Source: Leuconostoc litchii (GTDB lineage: Bacteria > Bacillota > Bacilli > Lactobacillales > Lactobacillaceae). Taken from it: 64,000 nucleotides of DNA. Under the pieces are notes generated by a model. It was not told the origin of the DNA and did not search any database. It was given only the letters and a program-made list of their open reading frames with translations. Shown here one piece after another: positions 45,234 through 53,411 of the stretch (the first letter of the stretch is position 1; each line of letters begins with the position of its first letter). The position numbers were made by a program, and so were the translations under genes. The DNA lies in the NCBI RefSeq assembly GCF_008107645.1, contig NZ_SDGY01000001.1:124540-188539 (forward strand), in the 5' to 3' direction.

Positions 45234-46436
45234 ATGATTAAATCTAAATTAGAACAAATTGGTATTTTTAATGATAATTTGAACAAGGTAAAACCTAGTC
45301 CAATTCATTCTTTTGATGAGCAAATTAGTAACGTTCCAAATATTTTGAAATTAACGATTGGCGAACCTGACTTTTCAGTCTCACAGCATATTAAAGATGT
45401 GGCTCTAAAATCAATTAATGCTGATGACTCACACTACTCAGTGTCAGCAGGAAAGATGACACTTCGTCAAGCAGCTAGCTATTTTTTAAATGATCGGTAT
45501 GACTTAAATTATGATGCTGAAGAGGAAATTATTACGACAATTGGTGCCACAGAAGGTCTCTATGCGCTGTTAGCGTCAATACTAAATGTGGATGATAAAG
45601 TGTTAATTCCAACACCTGCATACCCCGTTTACGCTGAAATGGCGCGTATCAATGGTGGACAACCAGTATTTATTGATGTTTCAGAGGATGATTTCATTTT
45701 AACACCTGACCGTTTACGTAAGGTTATTGCCACAGAACAAAAAATTAAGGCCATTATTATCACAAATCCTTCTAACCCAACAGGAGTGACTTATTCTGAA
45801 GCACAACTTAAAGGTTTGGCTGAAGTTCTACGAGAAACTAATATACTTGTCATTGCTGACGAAATTTACTCTGAGTTGAATTATGATGCGAACCATGTTT
45901 CGATGGCTGCTATCTTGCCAGAACAAACTATCCTTATCAATGGCGTTTCAAAATCTCATGCCATGACTGGCTATCGCATTGGTTTACTAGCTGGTCCAGC
46001 AGGACTTATTAAAAAAATTAATATGGTGCATGGATTTGTGATCATGACGCCATCAAATCCAGCTATGGCTGCTGCTACGGAAGCGCTAGCAGGTGTGCAA
46101 AGTAAAAATGATACTTTAGTTATGAAAGCAGCGTACCAAGAACGTAGGGATTACTTAGTTGAAAAAATGACACAATTAGGGTTTGAAATGGCGACACCAG
46201 GAGGTGCATTTTATATTTTTGCTAAAATTCCAGATGATCTAAATCAAAATGATGTTGCTTTCGCTTATGATTTAGTAGATAAACAGCAATTAGCAGTGGT
46301 ACCAGGATCTGGATTTGGCCCGGGAGGTGAAAGTTATATTAGAATTAGTTATGCAGCTTCTATCGAAATGTTAAAAATAGCGATGGATAGATTGAAAAAT
46401 TATTGTGAAGATAAGAGAATGTCTGAGATTTTGTGA
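45234..46436 (+). CDS. PLP-dependent class I/II aminotransferase (PatA/AspC-like)
   Basis: 400 residues. LTIGEPDFSVS, YSVSAGKMTLRQA, ITNPSNPTGVTY, VIADEIYSEL and SKSHAMTGYRIG (PLP lysine) mark the fold-type I enzymes close to Bacillus PatA and Lactobacillus aromatic/aspartate aminotransferases. It differs clearly from aspB upstream, so the window has two related transaminases with probably different substrates; N-acetyl-diaminopimelate or aromatic amino acids are candidates. GAGGG precedes the ATG. Confidence 0.88.
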   Translation: MIKSKLEQIGIFNDNLNKVKPSPIHSFDEQISNVPNILKLTIGEPDFSVSQHIKDVALKSINADDSHYSVSAGKMTLRQAASYFLNDRYDLNYDAEEEIITTIGATEGLYALLASILNVDDKVLIPTPAYPVYAEMARINGGQPVFIDVSEDDFILTPDRLRKVIATEQKIKAIIITNPSNPTGVTYSEAQLKGLAEVLRETNILVIADEIYSELNYDANHVSMAAILPEQTILINGVSKSHAMTGYRIGLLAGPAGLIKKINMVHGFVIMTPSNPAMAAATEALAGVQSKNDTLVMKAAYQERRDYLVEKMTQLGFEMATPGGAFYIFAKIPDDLNQNDVAFAYDLVDKQQLAVVPGSGFGPGGESYIRISYAASIEMLKIAMDRLKNYCEDKRMSEIL

Positions 46437-46494
46437 CTATTATATGGTAATATTTATTATAAAATAAATTATTTTTACTGATAAGGATTTGGAC

Positions 46495-47022
46495 ATGCCA
46501 TTAGTTTATATGCGCCGAGCACGTGTTGAAGATGCTTCAGCTATTGTTGAAATTATTGATAATGCTCGTAAATATTTAAAGTTACAAGGAATGTCACAGT
46601 GGCAAGCAGGTTATCCTAACCAAGATACGATTATCGAGGACTTGTCGTTAGAACGTGGCTATTTACTCTTAGTAGATGGACAACCTGCAGGATATTCTGC
46701 TATTCTCACCGGTGAAGATCCAGTATATACATTAATTACGGATGGTCAGTGGCTGAATAGTCGAACAGACTATGCAAGTATTCATCGATTTGCTATTCTT
46801 GATCGGTATAGAGGGCAAAAATTAGCCCAACGTTTTATGACTGGAATTTTAACGACTTTTTATGAGCAAGGTTATAGAGATTTTCGGATAGATACACATC
46901 CAGAAAATATGCCCATGCAGGCAGTGATCATCGGAAATGGTTTCGAAAAGCGTGGTGTGGTACACATTAACGAGGGTGATGAAACTAACGGTATTCGGTG
47001 GGCATATCAAGTTGTTTTGTAA
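46495..47022 (+). CDS. GNAT-family N-acetyltransferase
   Basis: 175 residues. GNAT fold: RRARVEDASAIVEIIDNAR at the N-terminus, IHRFAILDRYRGQKLAQRFM (acetyl-CoA pyrophosphate loop, R-Y-R-G-Q-K-L) and a C-terminal PENMPMQAVIIGNGF segment. Substrate unknown. The ATG at 46495 is preferred over an in-frame TTG two codons earlier because AAGGATT is then at normal distance. A bidirectional terminator separates it from the RNase HI-like gene. Confidence 0.85.
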   Translation: MPLVYMRRARVEDASAIVEIIDNARKYLKLQGMSQWQAGYPNQDTIIEDLSLERGYLLLVDGQPAGYSAILTGEDPVYTLITDGQWLNSRTDYASIHRFAILDRYRGQKLAQRFMTGILTTFYEQGYRDFRIDTHPENMPMQAVIIGNGFEKRGVVHINEGDETNGIRWAYQVVL

Positions 47023-47039
47023 GATAAAAGTAGTAAATT

Positions 47040-47072
47040 AAAAAGCGCAGACGTTAATGGTTTGCGCTTTTT
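47040..47072. terminator. Bidirectional terminator after the GNAT gene
   Basis: 10-bp stem AAAAAGCGCA with TGCGCTTTTT (47040-47049, 47063-47072), 13-base loop; serves both converging genes. The last codons of the minus-strand gene lie in it. Confidence 0.85.
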
Positions 47073-47437
47073 AGTGCTTGTAACGCCAAGTTATGCGCAC
47101 CACGATTTTTTTTCTCAGGGATCCAATTAATGAGGGATAAAGGGTAAAGATCCAATTGTAATTTAATTTTATCAACTAAACACTGATAATGTTTAGCATA
47201 AGATTTTTGAAGTGCATCCGTTACAATACTGGAATCGCTATAAATTTGTAAATTATTTTTATCAGGCACTTGTTGTAAGGCCCAAATAATGGCTAAAAAT
47301 TCAGCTTCTTGATTATCGGATGTATTTACTAAAGTTGTTTTTAATTGCGTTTGTACCTTATCAATAATCATAAGACAACCAGCCGCAGAACGGCCTGTTA
47401 CTGTATCGCGCGCAGCATCAACATATAATGTAATCAT
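47054..47437 (-). CDS. RNase HI-like protein with an altered active site
   Basis: 127 residues, RVT_3/RNase HI-like fold. D7 (YVDAA), E46 (EAEFLAI) and D68 (YSDSS) align with the first three catalytic acids, but the last position, normally ADxLA in the family, reads AHNLA with His115. Such changes occur in the YpdQ/YpeP-like proteins that are often inactive as RNase H. It could still bind RNA-DNA hybrids. Faces the terminator it shares with the GNAT gene. Confidence 0.75.
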   Translation of the reverse strand: MITLYVDAARDTVTGRSAAGCLMIIDKVQTQLKTTLVNTSDNQEAEFLAIIWALQQVPDKNNLQIYSDSSIVTDALQKSYAKHYQCLVDKIKLQLDLYPLSLINWIPEKKNRGAHNLALQALKSANH

Positions 47438-47523
47438 TGGGTCTTTTCCTCTTACACAAACTAATGGTATATCGTGAGTATAACAAATTATTTGGAAATA
47501 ATGTATATTGATTGTATGTGCAC

Positions 47524-47563
47524 GGATAGCAATAGTTGAGACAATTGCTATCCTTATTTTTTT
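47524..47563 (+). terminator. Terminator with no upstream gene on its strand
   Basis: Perfect 10-bp stem (47524-47533 with 47544-47553), 10-base loop, then TTATTTTTTT. The preceding 450 bases hold only a minus-strand gene. It may end read-through, or a short RNA started nearby. Confidence 0.7.
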
Positions 47564-47626
47564 ATATTACTTTAATTCAAATCTGGTAAAATGGTAATTG
47601 AAGACGTTAACAGAAAAGGGCAACAT

Positions 47627-48016
47627 ATGACACCAAGACGCGGTTTTTTTCAACCATTAGATTCAGCTGGTCAAATCGGCTGGTTGTGGTGGGGTATATT
47701 TTTTATGGCAAGTATTATTGTTTGGGGTGAGATGAGTTTTAAAATAACCATTTTACCAATGTTATTTGTTGCAATAATGATTTTATTAGGACTAGTATTA
47801 ATAGTCCGAAGGCGTGTTTATATGGCTGGCCCTAATCTTTTTTTAGGGCGAGTGTTGCTATCAGAATATGAAAAAATAGCACTACGAGATATTCAAAACT
47901 GGAAATTAAACGGACGCGTTTTATCTTTTGCTCGTGCTGATAGAGAACGAAAATATTTTTTGAGCAAAAATGTTGTGGAGCAAATTAAGGAATATATGAA
48001 CAATAATGACAAATAA
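47627..48016 (+). CDS. EbsA-like small membrane protein
   Basis: 129 residues with two membrane helices (about 20-38 and 42-60) followed by a soluble, basic C-terminal part (FLGRVLLSEYEKIALRDIQNWKL), a PH-like layout as in the Lactobacillales EbsA family. EbsA-family genes often sit beside RNase H-like and RluD-type genes, as here; the family has no firm function. The ATG at 47627 has AAAGGG upstream; the end overlaps the next gene by eleven bases. Confidence 0.55.
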   Translation: MTPRRGFFQPLDSAGQIGWLWWGIFFMASIIVWGEMSFKITILPMLFVAIMILLGLVLIVRRRVYMAGPNLFLGRVLLSEYEKIALRDIQNWKLNGRVLSFARADRERKYFLSKNVVEQIKEYMNNNDK

Positions 48017-48932
48017 AATATCAATTCACATAATAGAACAAATCGGGCGCGTCGACGCGGTATTGTCGAAAGAAAACTTAAATTATTCCCGTACAGCATT
48101 ATCAAATTGGCTGGATGACGGTCATATTTTAGTAAATAACAATCAAGTTAAACGTTCTTATAAAGTGACTGCAGGGGATGTTATTACGATAGTGCCGCCT
48201 GAAGTTGAAACAACAACAATTGCGGCAGAAAATATCCCTCTCGATATTGTTTATGAAGATAACGACCTTATTATTGTCAATAAGGCACAAGGAATGGTTG
48301 TGCATCCGGCTGCTGGGCATAGTTCGGGGACTTTGGTAAATGCCCTGTTGTATCATTCACCTTTATCAACAATTAATGGAGAATATCGTCCTGGTATCGT
48401 TCATCGTATTGACCGCGACACCAGTGGTTTATTGATGATAGCCAAAAATGATCAAGCACATGCTTCGTTGTCAGCTCAGTTAAAAGCACATAAAAATGAA
48501 AGAATATACTATGCATTAGTGAGAGGTGAATTTTCTGAAAATTCAGGTACGATTGACGCGCCAATAGGACGTCATAAAGTTGACCGAAAAAAGCAAGCTG
48601 TAATTGAAGGTGGTCGATTAGCTGTCACGCATTTTAGTGTTACAAAACGTTACGTAGGTTATACATTGCTTCAGGTCAAATTAGAAACAGGGCGAACACA
48701 TCAAATACGTGTTCATATGGCATATATTGGGCACCCAGTTATTGGAGATCCGGTGTATGGTTCTGTGCAAACGTTAAATGGTTTAAAACTGAATGGACAA
48801 TTATTACATGCTAGTACTTTAACATTAGAACAACCAACAACGGGGAAAACTTTATCATTTGATAGTCCATTACCAGAATACTTTGAAATCGCTTTGTCAA
48901 CATTAACACCTGTTGTTGAGGAGGAAAATTAA
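48006..48932 (+). CDS. RluA/RluD-family 23S rRNA pseudouridine synthase
   Basis: 308 residues. N-terminal S4 RNA-binding domain (about 12-75: [18 protein letters not shown]) and a pseudouridine synthase domain with [12 protein letters not shown] holding the catalytic Asp, then [12 protein letters not shown]. YlyB/RluD-like by overall pattern. Its ATG lies inside the end of the EbsA-like gene, with AAGGAAT upstream. In Firmicutes this gene commonly precedes pyrR, as seen here. Confidence 0.92.
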   Translation: MTNKISIHIIEQIGRVDAVLSKENLNYSRTALSNWLDDGHILVNNNQVKRSYKVTAGDVITIVPPEVETTTIAAENIPLDIVYEDNDLIIVNKAQGMVVHPAAGHSSGTLVNALLYHSPLSTINGEYRPGIVHRIDRDTSGLLMIAKNDQAHASLSAQLKAHKNERIYYALVRGEFSENSGTIDAPIGRHKVDRKKQAVIEGGRLAVTHFSVTKRYVGYTLLQVKLETGRTHQIRVHMAYIGHPVIGDPVYGSVQTLNGLKLNGQLLHASTLTLEQPTTGKTLSFDSPLPEYFEIALSTLTPVVEEEN

Positions 48933-48933
48933 T

Positions 48934-49461
48934 ATGACGAATAAAGAAGTGTTAGATACCGCATCATTGCAACGAGCATTAACTCGAATTACTTATGAAA
49001 TTATTGAACGTAATAAGGGTGGTCGTAATTTAGTTTTAGTTGGTATTAAAACTCGTGGAGAGTATCTTGCTCATCGTATTGCGGACCGGTTGGAACAATT
49101 AGAAGGCGTGCAAATACCTGTGATGGCGATAGACATTACTAATTTTCGTGATGATCAACCAGACCATCACGAAAATTTGGGTTTGAACGAAGCTGAGAAA
49201 TTAAATATTTCTGAACAGAACATTGTATTGATTGATGACGTTTTATTTACAGGTCGCACTATTAGAGCTGCATTAGATGCTTTAATTCACATTGGACGAC
49301 CAAAAACAATATCGCTAGCTGTTTTAGTTGATCGTGGGCACCGAGAATTACCTATTCGTGCCGATTTTGTAGGTAAAAACATCCCAACCGCACAAAATGA
49401 AAAAATTAAAGTGTTTGTGCAAGAAATTGATGGAAAAGATTCAGTTGAGATTTTGCACTGA
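48934..49461 (+). CDS. pyrR: PyrR, pyrimidine operon attenuator and uracil phosphoribosyltransferase
   Basis: 175 residues. PRPP motif [17 protein letters not shown] (about 95-111), IKTRGEYLA and DITNFRDDQ are characteristic. PyrR binds UMP and pyr leader RNAs and triggers termination. GAGGAGG precedes the ATG, which is two bases after the pseudouridine synthase stop. No PyrR-type antiterminator structure is evident in the 71 bases before the CarA-like gene, so its targets may be elsewhere. Confidence 0.92.
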   Translation: MTNKEVLDTASLQRALTRITYEIIERNKGGRNLVLVGIKTRGEYLAHRIADRLEQLEGVQIPVMAIDITNFRDDQPDHHENLGLNEAEKLNISEQNIVLIDDVLFTGRTIRAALDALIHIGRPKTISLAVLVDRGHRELPIRADFVGKNIPTAQNEKIKVFVQEIDGKDSVEILH

Positions 49462-49532
49462 TTTTTGGCAATAAGAAACAGATAGTTTCGAATATGATCA
49501 AGTGGTATTGTATGTTTGGAGAATTATAGTTT

Positions 49533-50612
49533 ATGATTAGACATTTAATCCTAGAAGATGGTACAACTTTTGAAGGTCTTGGCTTCGGAGCACCAGCAAC
49601 CACATTTGGGGAAATTATTTTTCATACAGCCATGACGGGCTATCAAGAAATCATTACAGATCCAATCTATGACGGTCAGATGATTGTCTTTTCAATGCCA
49701 GTTGTCGGTGCCGCAGGTATTCATGCTGAAGCTTATGAATCTGTTAAACCCATGATACGTGGAATGATTGTGCATGATTTAGCTGAAGTTTCTGTGAATA
49801 GACAGAGACGTATGAATTTAGATCGCTTTTTGAAGCAACATAATATTCCTGGATTATATCAAGTTGATACGAGAAAATTGATTAGACATTTACGTGAAAC
49901 AGGGCCTCAAAAAGCAACTATTGTTGATTATGCCGACGATCATGCTGTTGATCAGTTAGTGGCCACGGTTTTAACAAATAAACAAGTTCAAAATACAGCA
50001 ACCTCTAAACCATATGCAAATCCTGGACGTGGGCGGCATATTGTTGTGATTGATTTTGGATTAAAACATGGTATTCTTCGTATGTTAGGCGACTATGACG
50101 CAAATGTTTCAGTTTTACCATATACAACCAGCGTTGATGAGGTATTAACACTTGACCCAGATGGTGTTATCTTATCAACTGGTCCTGGAGATCCCCGTTC
50201 TTTACCAGAAAGTGTCCTCACGCTAATTAGGGTACTTCAAACAAAAACACCTTTACTTGGTATTGGTCTGGGACATGAGCTTTTTGCGTTAGCAAATGAT
50301 GCAACACTTGTGCCACTTCCATCAGAACATCATGGTATGAATCATCCGATCCAAGAGATTATTTCTAAGCAAATTTTTTATGCGATGCAAGGGCAGGGGT
50401 ACGCGGTTGATGAAACTTTACTAGATCGTAAGAAATTATTTGTGACCTATCGAGACTTAGTAGATGGTGCTGTTCAAGGGTTGCGGCATCGAGATTATCC
50501 GGCCTTCAGTGTTCAATTCTTTCCAGATGCTGCACCAGGCCCCTATGAAGCAACAGCAGTATTTGCTGATTTTTTTGAAACGGTAGAAGATTATGTCGAA
50601 CATCACAGTTAA
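49533..50612 (+). CDS. carA: CarA-like protein lacking the glutaminase triad
   Basis: 359 residues, full CarA length: N-terminal domain (EDGTTFEGLGFGA, FHTAMTGYQEI, VDTRKLIRHLR) and a class I amidotransferase-like domain (LSTGPGDPRSL). The catalytic Cys (GICLGHQ in the family) is Gly245 (GIGLGHE), codon 50265-50267; the catalytic His (QYHPEA) is Phe330 (QFFPDA) and the Glu is Asp332; the GHRG loop reads EHHG. Glutamine hydrolysis by the known mechanism should be impossible. The ORF is intact and overlaps the CarB-like gene, arguing for a retained, non-glutaminase role such as a structural or regulatory partner. TTGGAGAA precedes the ATG. Confidence 0.85.
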   Translation: MIRHLILEDGTTFEGLGFGAPATTFGEIIFHTAMTGYQEIITDPIYDGQMIVFSMPVVGAAGIHAEAYESVKPMIRGMIVHDLAEVSVNRQRRMNLDRFLKQHNIPGLYQVDTRKLIRHLRETGPQKATIVDYADDHAVDQLVATVLTNKQVQNTATSKPYANPGRGRHIVVIDFGLKHGILRMLGDYDANVSVLPYTTSVDEVLTLDPDGVILSTGPGDPRSLPESVLTLIRVLQTKTPLLGIGLGHELFALANDATLVPLPSEHHGMNHPIQEIISKQIFYAMQGQGYAVDETLLDRKKLFVTYRDLVDGAVQGLRHRDYPAFSVQFFPDAAPGPYEATAVFADFFETVEDYVEHHS

Positions 50613-53100
50613 AAATATATTATTTATTGGTGCGGGATCAAATGATTTTGGTTTAGAGGCAGAGCATGATGCAGCTATTTATCAGGTTATGCCGGAATTA
50701 AAAGGCCATGGGATTAATGTATTTCTAATTGATGAAAACCCTTATGCGCTATCTCTTGAGAGTTTAGCTGCTGAAGCCATCTGGCAACCCCTAACTGTTG
50801 AAAATATTAAACATGTAATCAAGAATAATCATATTGATACAGTGCTACCTTTATTCGGCGGTACACGTGCTGTAAGATTATGGGCTACTACTGTTCAGCA
50901 ATGGGAGCATGGGGATGGACCAGTACCTAGAACCTTGGGTTTAAGTATTGATATGCTTTTACGTGTTAATAATCTTCCTAATTTGACAAGATATATGGCT
51001 GATGCAGGATTGCCAGTTCTTACGAGTCATGTGGTTAAAGCACAAGATGATGCTAATGAACTCTTAAGAGAGCTACAAATACCGTTGATGATTCGCTCTT
51101 TACATCCGAAAACGACGAACACACGTCAAATGGTGGAACGTCTTGATGAATTTGAAGAAGCTATTGATTATGCTAAGAAACAGTCTATGACTCAAGAAAT
51201 TATCATTTCCAAGGCAATCAACGGTTTAAAAGAAGTTAGTATGGAAATATTACGTGATTTTCGTGGTAACAAAATGAAAATTGGCGCCAGTGAAGATATG
51301 GATCCAATTGGCATCCATACAGCGGATTCTTTAAGTGTTGCACCCACACTAACTATTCAAGATCAAGTGCTGGAAAAAATGAGAACATATGCCTTTCAAG
51401 TTGCTGATTTATTAGGTTTACAAGGTATAATGCATGTGCAGTTTGCTTTTGATGATTCTACGGGTGCTATTTATATTATTAAGGTTTCACCATATGTTGA
51501 CCAAATGGCAAGTCGGATGGCGTTGGTCACAGGATATCCAGTTATGTTAGTTGCTATTAATTTGGCAATGGGTATTGCTTTGGAAGATATCGTTTTGCCA
51601 CATGATTTTGGCGAAAAAACTGCGATGATGGAACCAATGATGGATCATGTAGCAGTTAAACTACCTATTTTTCCGTTTGGAGAATTAGAAGAATCTGATG
51701 TATCGGTTAATCGTCAGCTGAATAGTATCCAAAAATCAGTTGGATCAACAATTGGCTTTGGACGAACATTTATTGAAGCTCTTGAAAAAGCAATACGCTC
51801 AGCACATTTCAATAATGCCACTTTTTCACCAACAAATATGGCACATATCAGTGATGATGCATTAATACAACAGCTGATTCATCCAGAAGACAATCGTGTT
51901 TTACTATTGATTGAAGCCATTAAACGTGGATATGAAATTGATGAACTAGCTGAATTAACTAATATTGATGAATTTTATTTTTACCAGTTAGGACATCTGT
52001 TACAGTTAGAATTAAAAGTAGAAAATGATGCTGATAGCATTGAATCATTAAGATTAGGTAAGCAATTTGGTCTGTCTGATGGTTTGATTGCGTTATTCTG
52101 GAATACAAATTTCACAAATATTAGATCTTTATCAAAAGAACATCAGATTGAAGCAACTTATAAAGCTTTGGAACCTTCTGCTGGGGAATTCCCTGAAAAT
52201 GCACGTCAATATTATTCAACATTTGAAGAAGAAAATGAATCTGTCCAAGTGAGTGATAATACAGTAATGGTAATTGGCAGTGGCGCATTTAGATTAGGAG
52301 ACGCTGCATCCGGGGGCTATGCAACAACCATTGTGTTGTCTGAATTGAGACGGCTTCAGTATCATACGATTATTATGAATAATAATGCTAATGACGCTAC
52401 ATTAATGCAAAATTTAGCTGACAAACAGTATCTAGAGCCACTTGAAATTTCTGACGTTATGAAAGTAGTTGAGTTGGAAAATCCAGTTGCTATTATTGTT
52501 CCTGGTAATCGACGTAAGCTAATTACAGCTTTGCGAGAGCTTGATCAAAATGTGCTCATTTTGCCAAAAGAGAAGCATATGCCTAGCGGACCAGTAGATG
52601 ATCGAACTGAATTTGCTTTAAATATTTTCTCAGATGGGCAGCAAATTTATCCTGTTAATATGACACAGCACGTTGCTGGAGAGTTGCGAATTATTTCTCA
52701 AATTATTGAACTGCCAAAGCAACTTGCACAAACTCATTTAGAAAATCCTGGGGTGTACCAGGTCATTTGGTATGAAAATGGACATGACTGGGTTGATCAT
52801 GTTGAAATATCTGATATTAGCTATGATACCTGGTTAAGACCTATGCCATTTGGTCAAGTAGCTTTTATTAGTAAAGTTATGCAAGTTCAATGGGTGAGAA
52901 TAACTGTCCGTGCATTATTGGGGCGTTTAACAGAACAAGATCAAAAGTTGTTAGAAAATGTTAATAAATTAACATTGCAAACAGATGTGAGTTTAGTAGC
53001 TGCTGATGTTAATTATGACTTACATCTACAGCCAATAGAGCCCATTGATGGTACACGTTTTGAATTAGGAGTTAACATTCAATATTATGACCAAAAATAA
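50593..53100 (+). CDS. carB: CarB-like protein: truncated, ATP-grasp residues lost
   Basis: 835 residues; normal CarB has about 1060-1075. Order: pre-ATP-grasp domain (ILFIGAGSNDFG, FGGTRAVRLW), ATP-grasp-like (about 120-400), oligomerisation domain (about 420-540), second pre-ATP-grasp (VMVIGSGAFRLG, about 560-660), then about 170 diverged residues instead of the carbamate-phosphorylating and MGS domains. The first ATP-grasp has lost its Gly-rich loop, and the metal/ATP residues of the IEVNPR motif read IKVSPY (K297, S299, Y301); Q283 and the HTADS His remain. It is therefore probably a pseudoenzyme. Its start overlaps the CarA-like gene by 20 bases. Confidence 0.85.
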   Translation: MSNITVKNILFIGAGSNDFGLEAEHDAAIYQVMPELKGHGINVFLIDENPYALSLESLAAEAIWQPLTVENIKHVIKNNHIDTVLPLFGGTRAVRLWATTVQQWEHGDGPVPRTLGLSIDMLLRVNNLPNLTRYMADAGLPVLTSHVVKAQDDANELLRELQIPLMIRSLHPKTTNTRQMVERLDEFEEAIDYAKKQSMTQEIIISKAINGLKEVSMEILRDFRGNKMKIGASEDMDPIGIHTADSLSVAPTLTIQDQVLEKMRTYAFQVADLLGLQGIMHVQFAFDDSTGAIYIIKVSPYVDQMASRMALVTGYPVMLVAINLAMGIALEDIVLPHDFGEKTAMMEPMMDHVAVKLPIFPFGELEESDVSVNRQLNSIQKSVGSTIGFGRTFIEALEKAIRSAHFNNATFSPTNMAHISDDALIQQLIHPEDNRVLLLIEAIKRGYEIDELAELTNIDEFYFYQLGHLLQLELKVENDADSIESLRLGKQFGLSDGLIALFWNTNFTNIRSLSKEHQIEATYKALEPSAGEFPENARQYYSTFEEENESVQVSDNTVMVIGSGAFRLGDAASGGYATTIVLSELRRLQYHTIIMNNNANDATLMQNLADKQYLEPLEISDVMKVVELENPVAIIVPGNRRKLITALRELDQNVLILPKEKHMPSGPVDDRTEFALNIFSDGQQIYPVNMTQHVAGELRIISQIIELPKQLAQTHLENPGVYQVIWYENGHDWVDHVEISDISYDTWLRPMPFGQVAFISKVMQVQWVRITVRALLGRLTEQDQKLLENVNKLTLQTDVSLVAADVNYDLHLQPIEPIDGTRFELGVNIQYYDQK

Positions 53101-53389
53101 ATATGAAACGAATCTATTTAATGGAGTAGTTGTTGAGCAAAATGCCTCAGGAGAGTATGTGCCCAAAAAAGGGTCTACCGTTCATTCTTGGCGAACAGGA
53201 AAGCATACTAAAGGACATTACAAACACTTTGGTCAAGTTTTTTTGACAGAAAATAATCAAAGTGTAGCTGTGATTTCAAAAGAAAATTTGGCTTTTAATG
53301 AGCGGCACAATTATGCACCGTTGCAGCGCTGGACTGATGCGGTAGCAGCAATTAAAGAATTGAATGTATATAAAAAAGATGAGTTGTGA
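53087..53389 (+). CDS. 100-residue protein co-translated with the CarB-like gene
   Basis: Starts 14 bases inside the end of the CarB-like gene, so translation is coupled. 100 residues, hydrophilic and rather basic in the first half (YVPKKGSTVHSWRTGKHTKG), with several aromatic residues, no Cys, no membrane helix and no motif I recognise. A strong terminator covers its last codons. Position suggests it binds or serves the CarA-like/CarB-like pair; function unknown. Confidence 0.65.
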   Translation: MTKNKYETNLFNGVVVEQNASGEYVPKKGSTVHSWRTGKHTKGHYKHFGQVFLTENNQSVAVISKENLAFNERHNYAPLQRWTDAVAAIKELNVYKKDEL

Positions 53390-53411
53390 GACCCATCTTT
53401 TTTATATACAT
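53364..53411. terminator. Long bidirectional terminator after the CarA/CarB-like operon
   Basis: Perfect 18-bp inverted repeat (53364-53381 with 53394-53411) with a 12-base loop; A- and T-rich arms serve this operon and the converging MFS gene. Confidence 0.92.

Noticed and set aside
49462-49532. PyrR-responsive attenuator before the CarA-like gene
   Set aside because: The 71-base gap shows no PyrR-binding loop, antiterminator or terminator.
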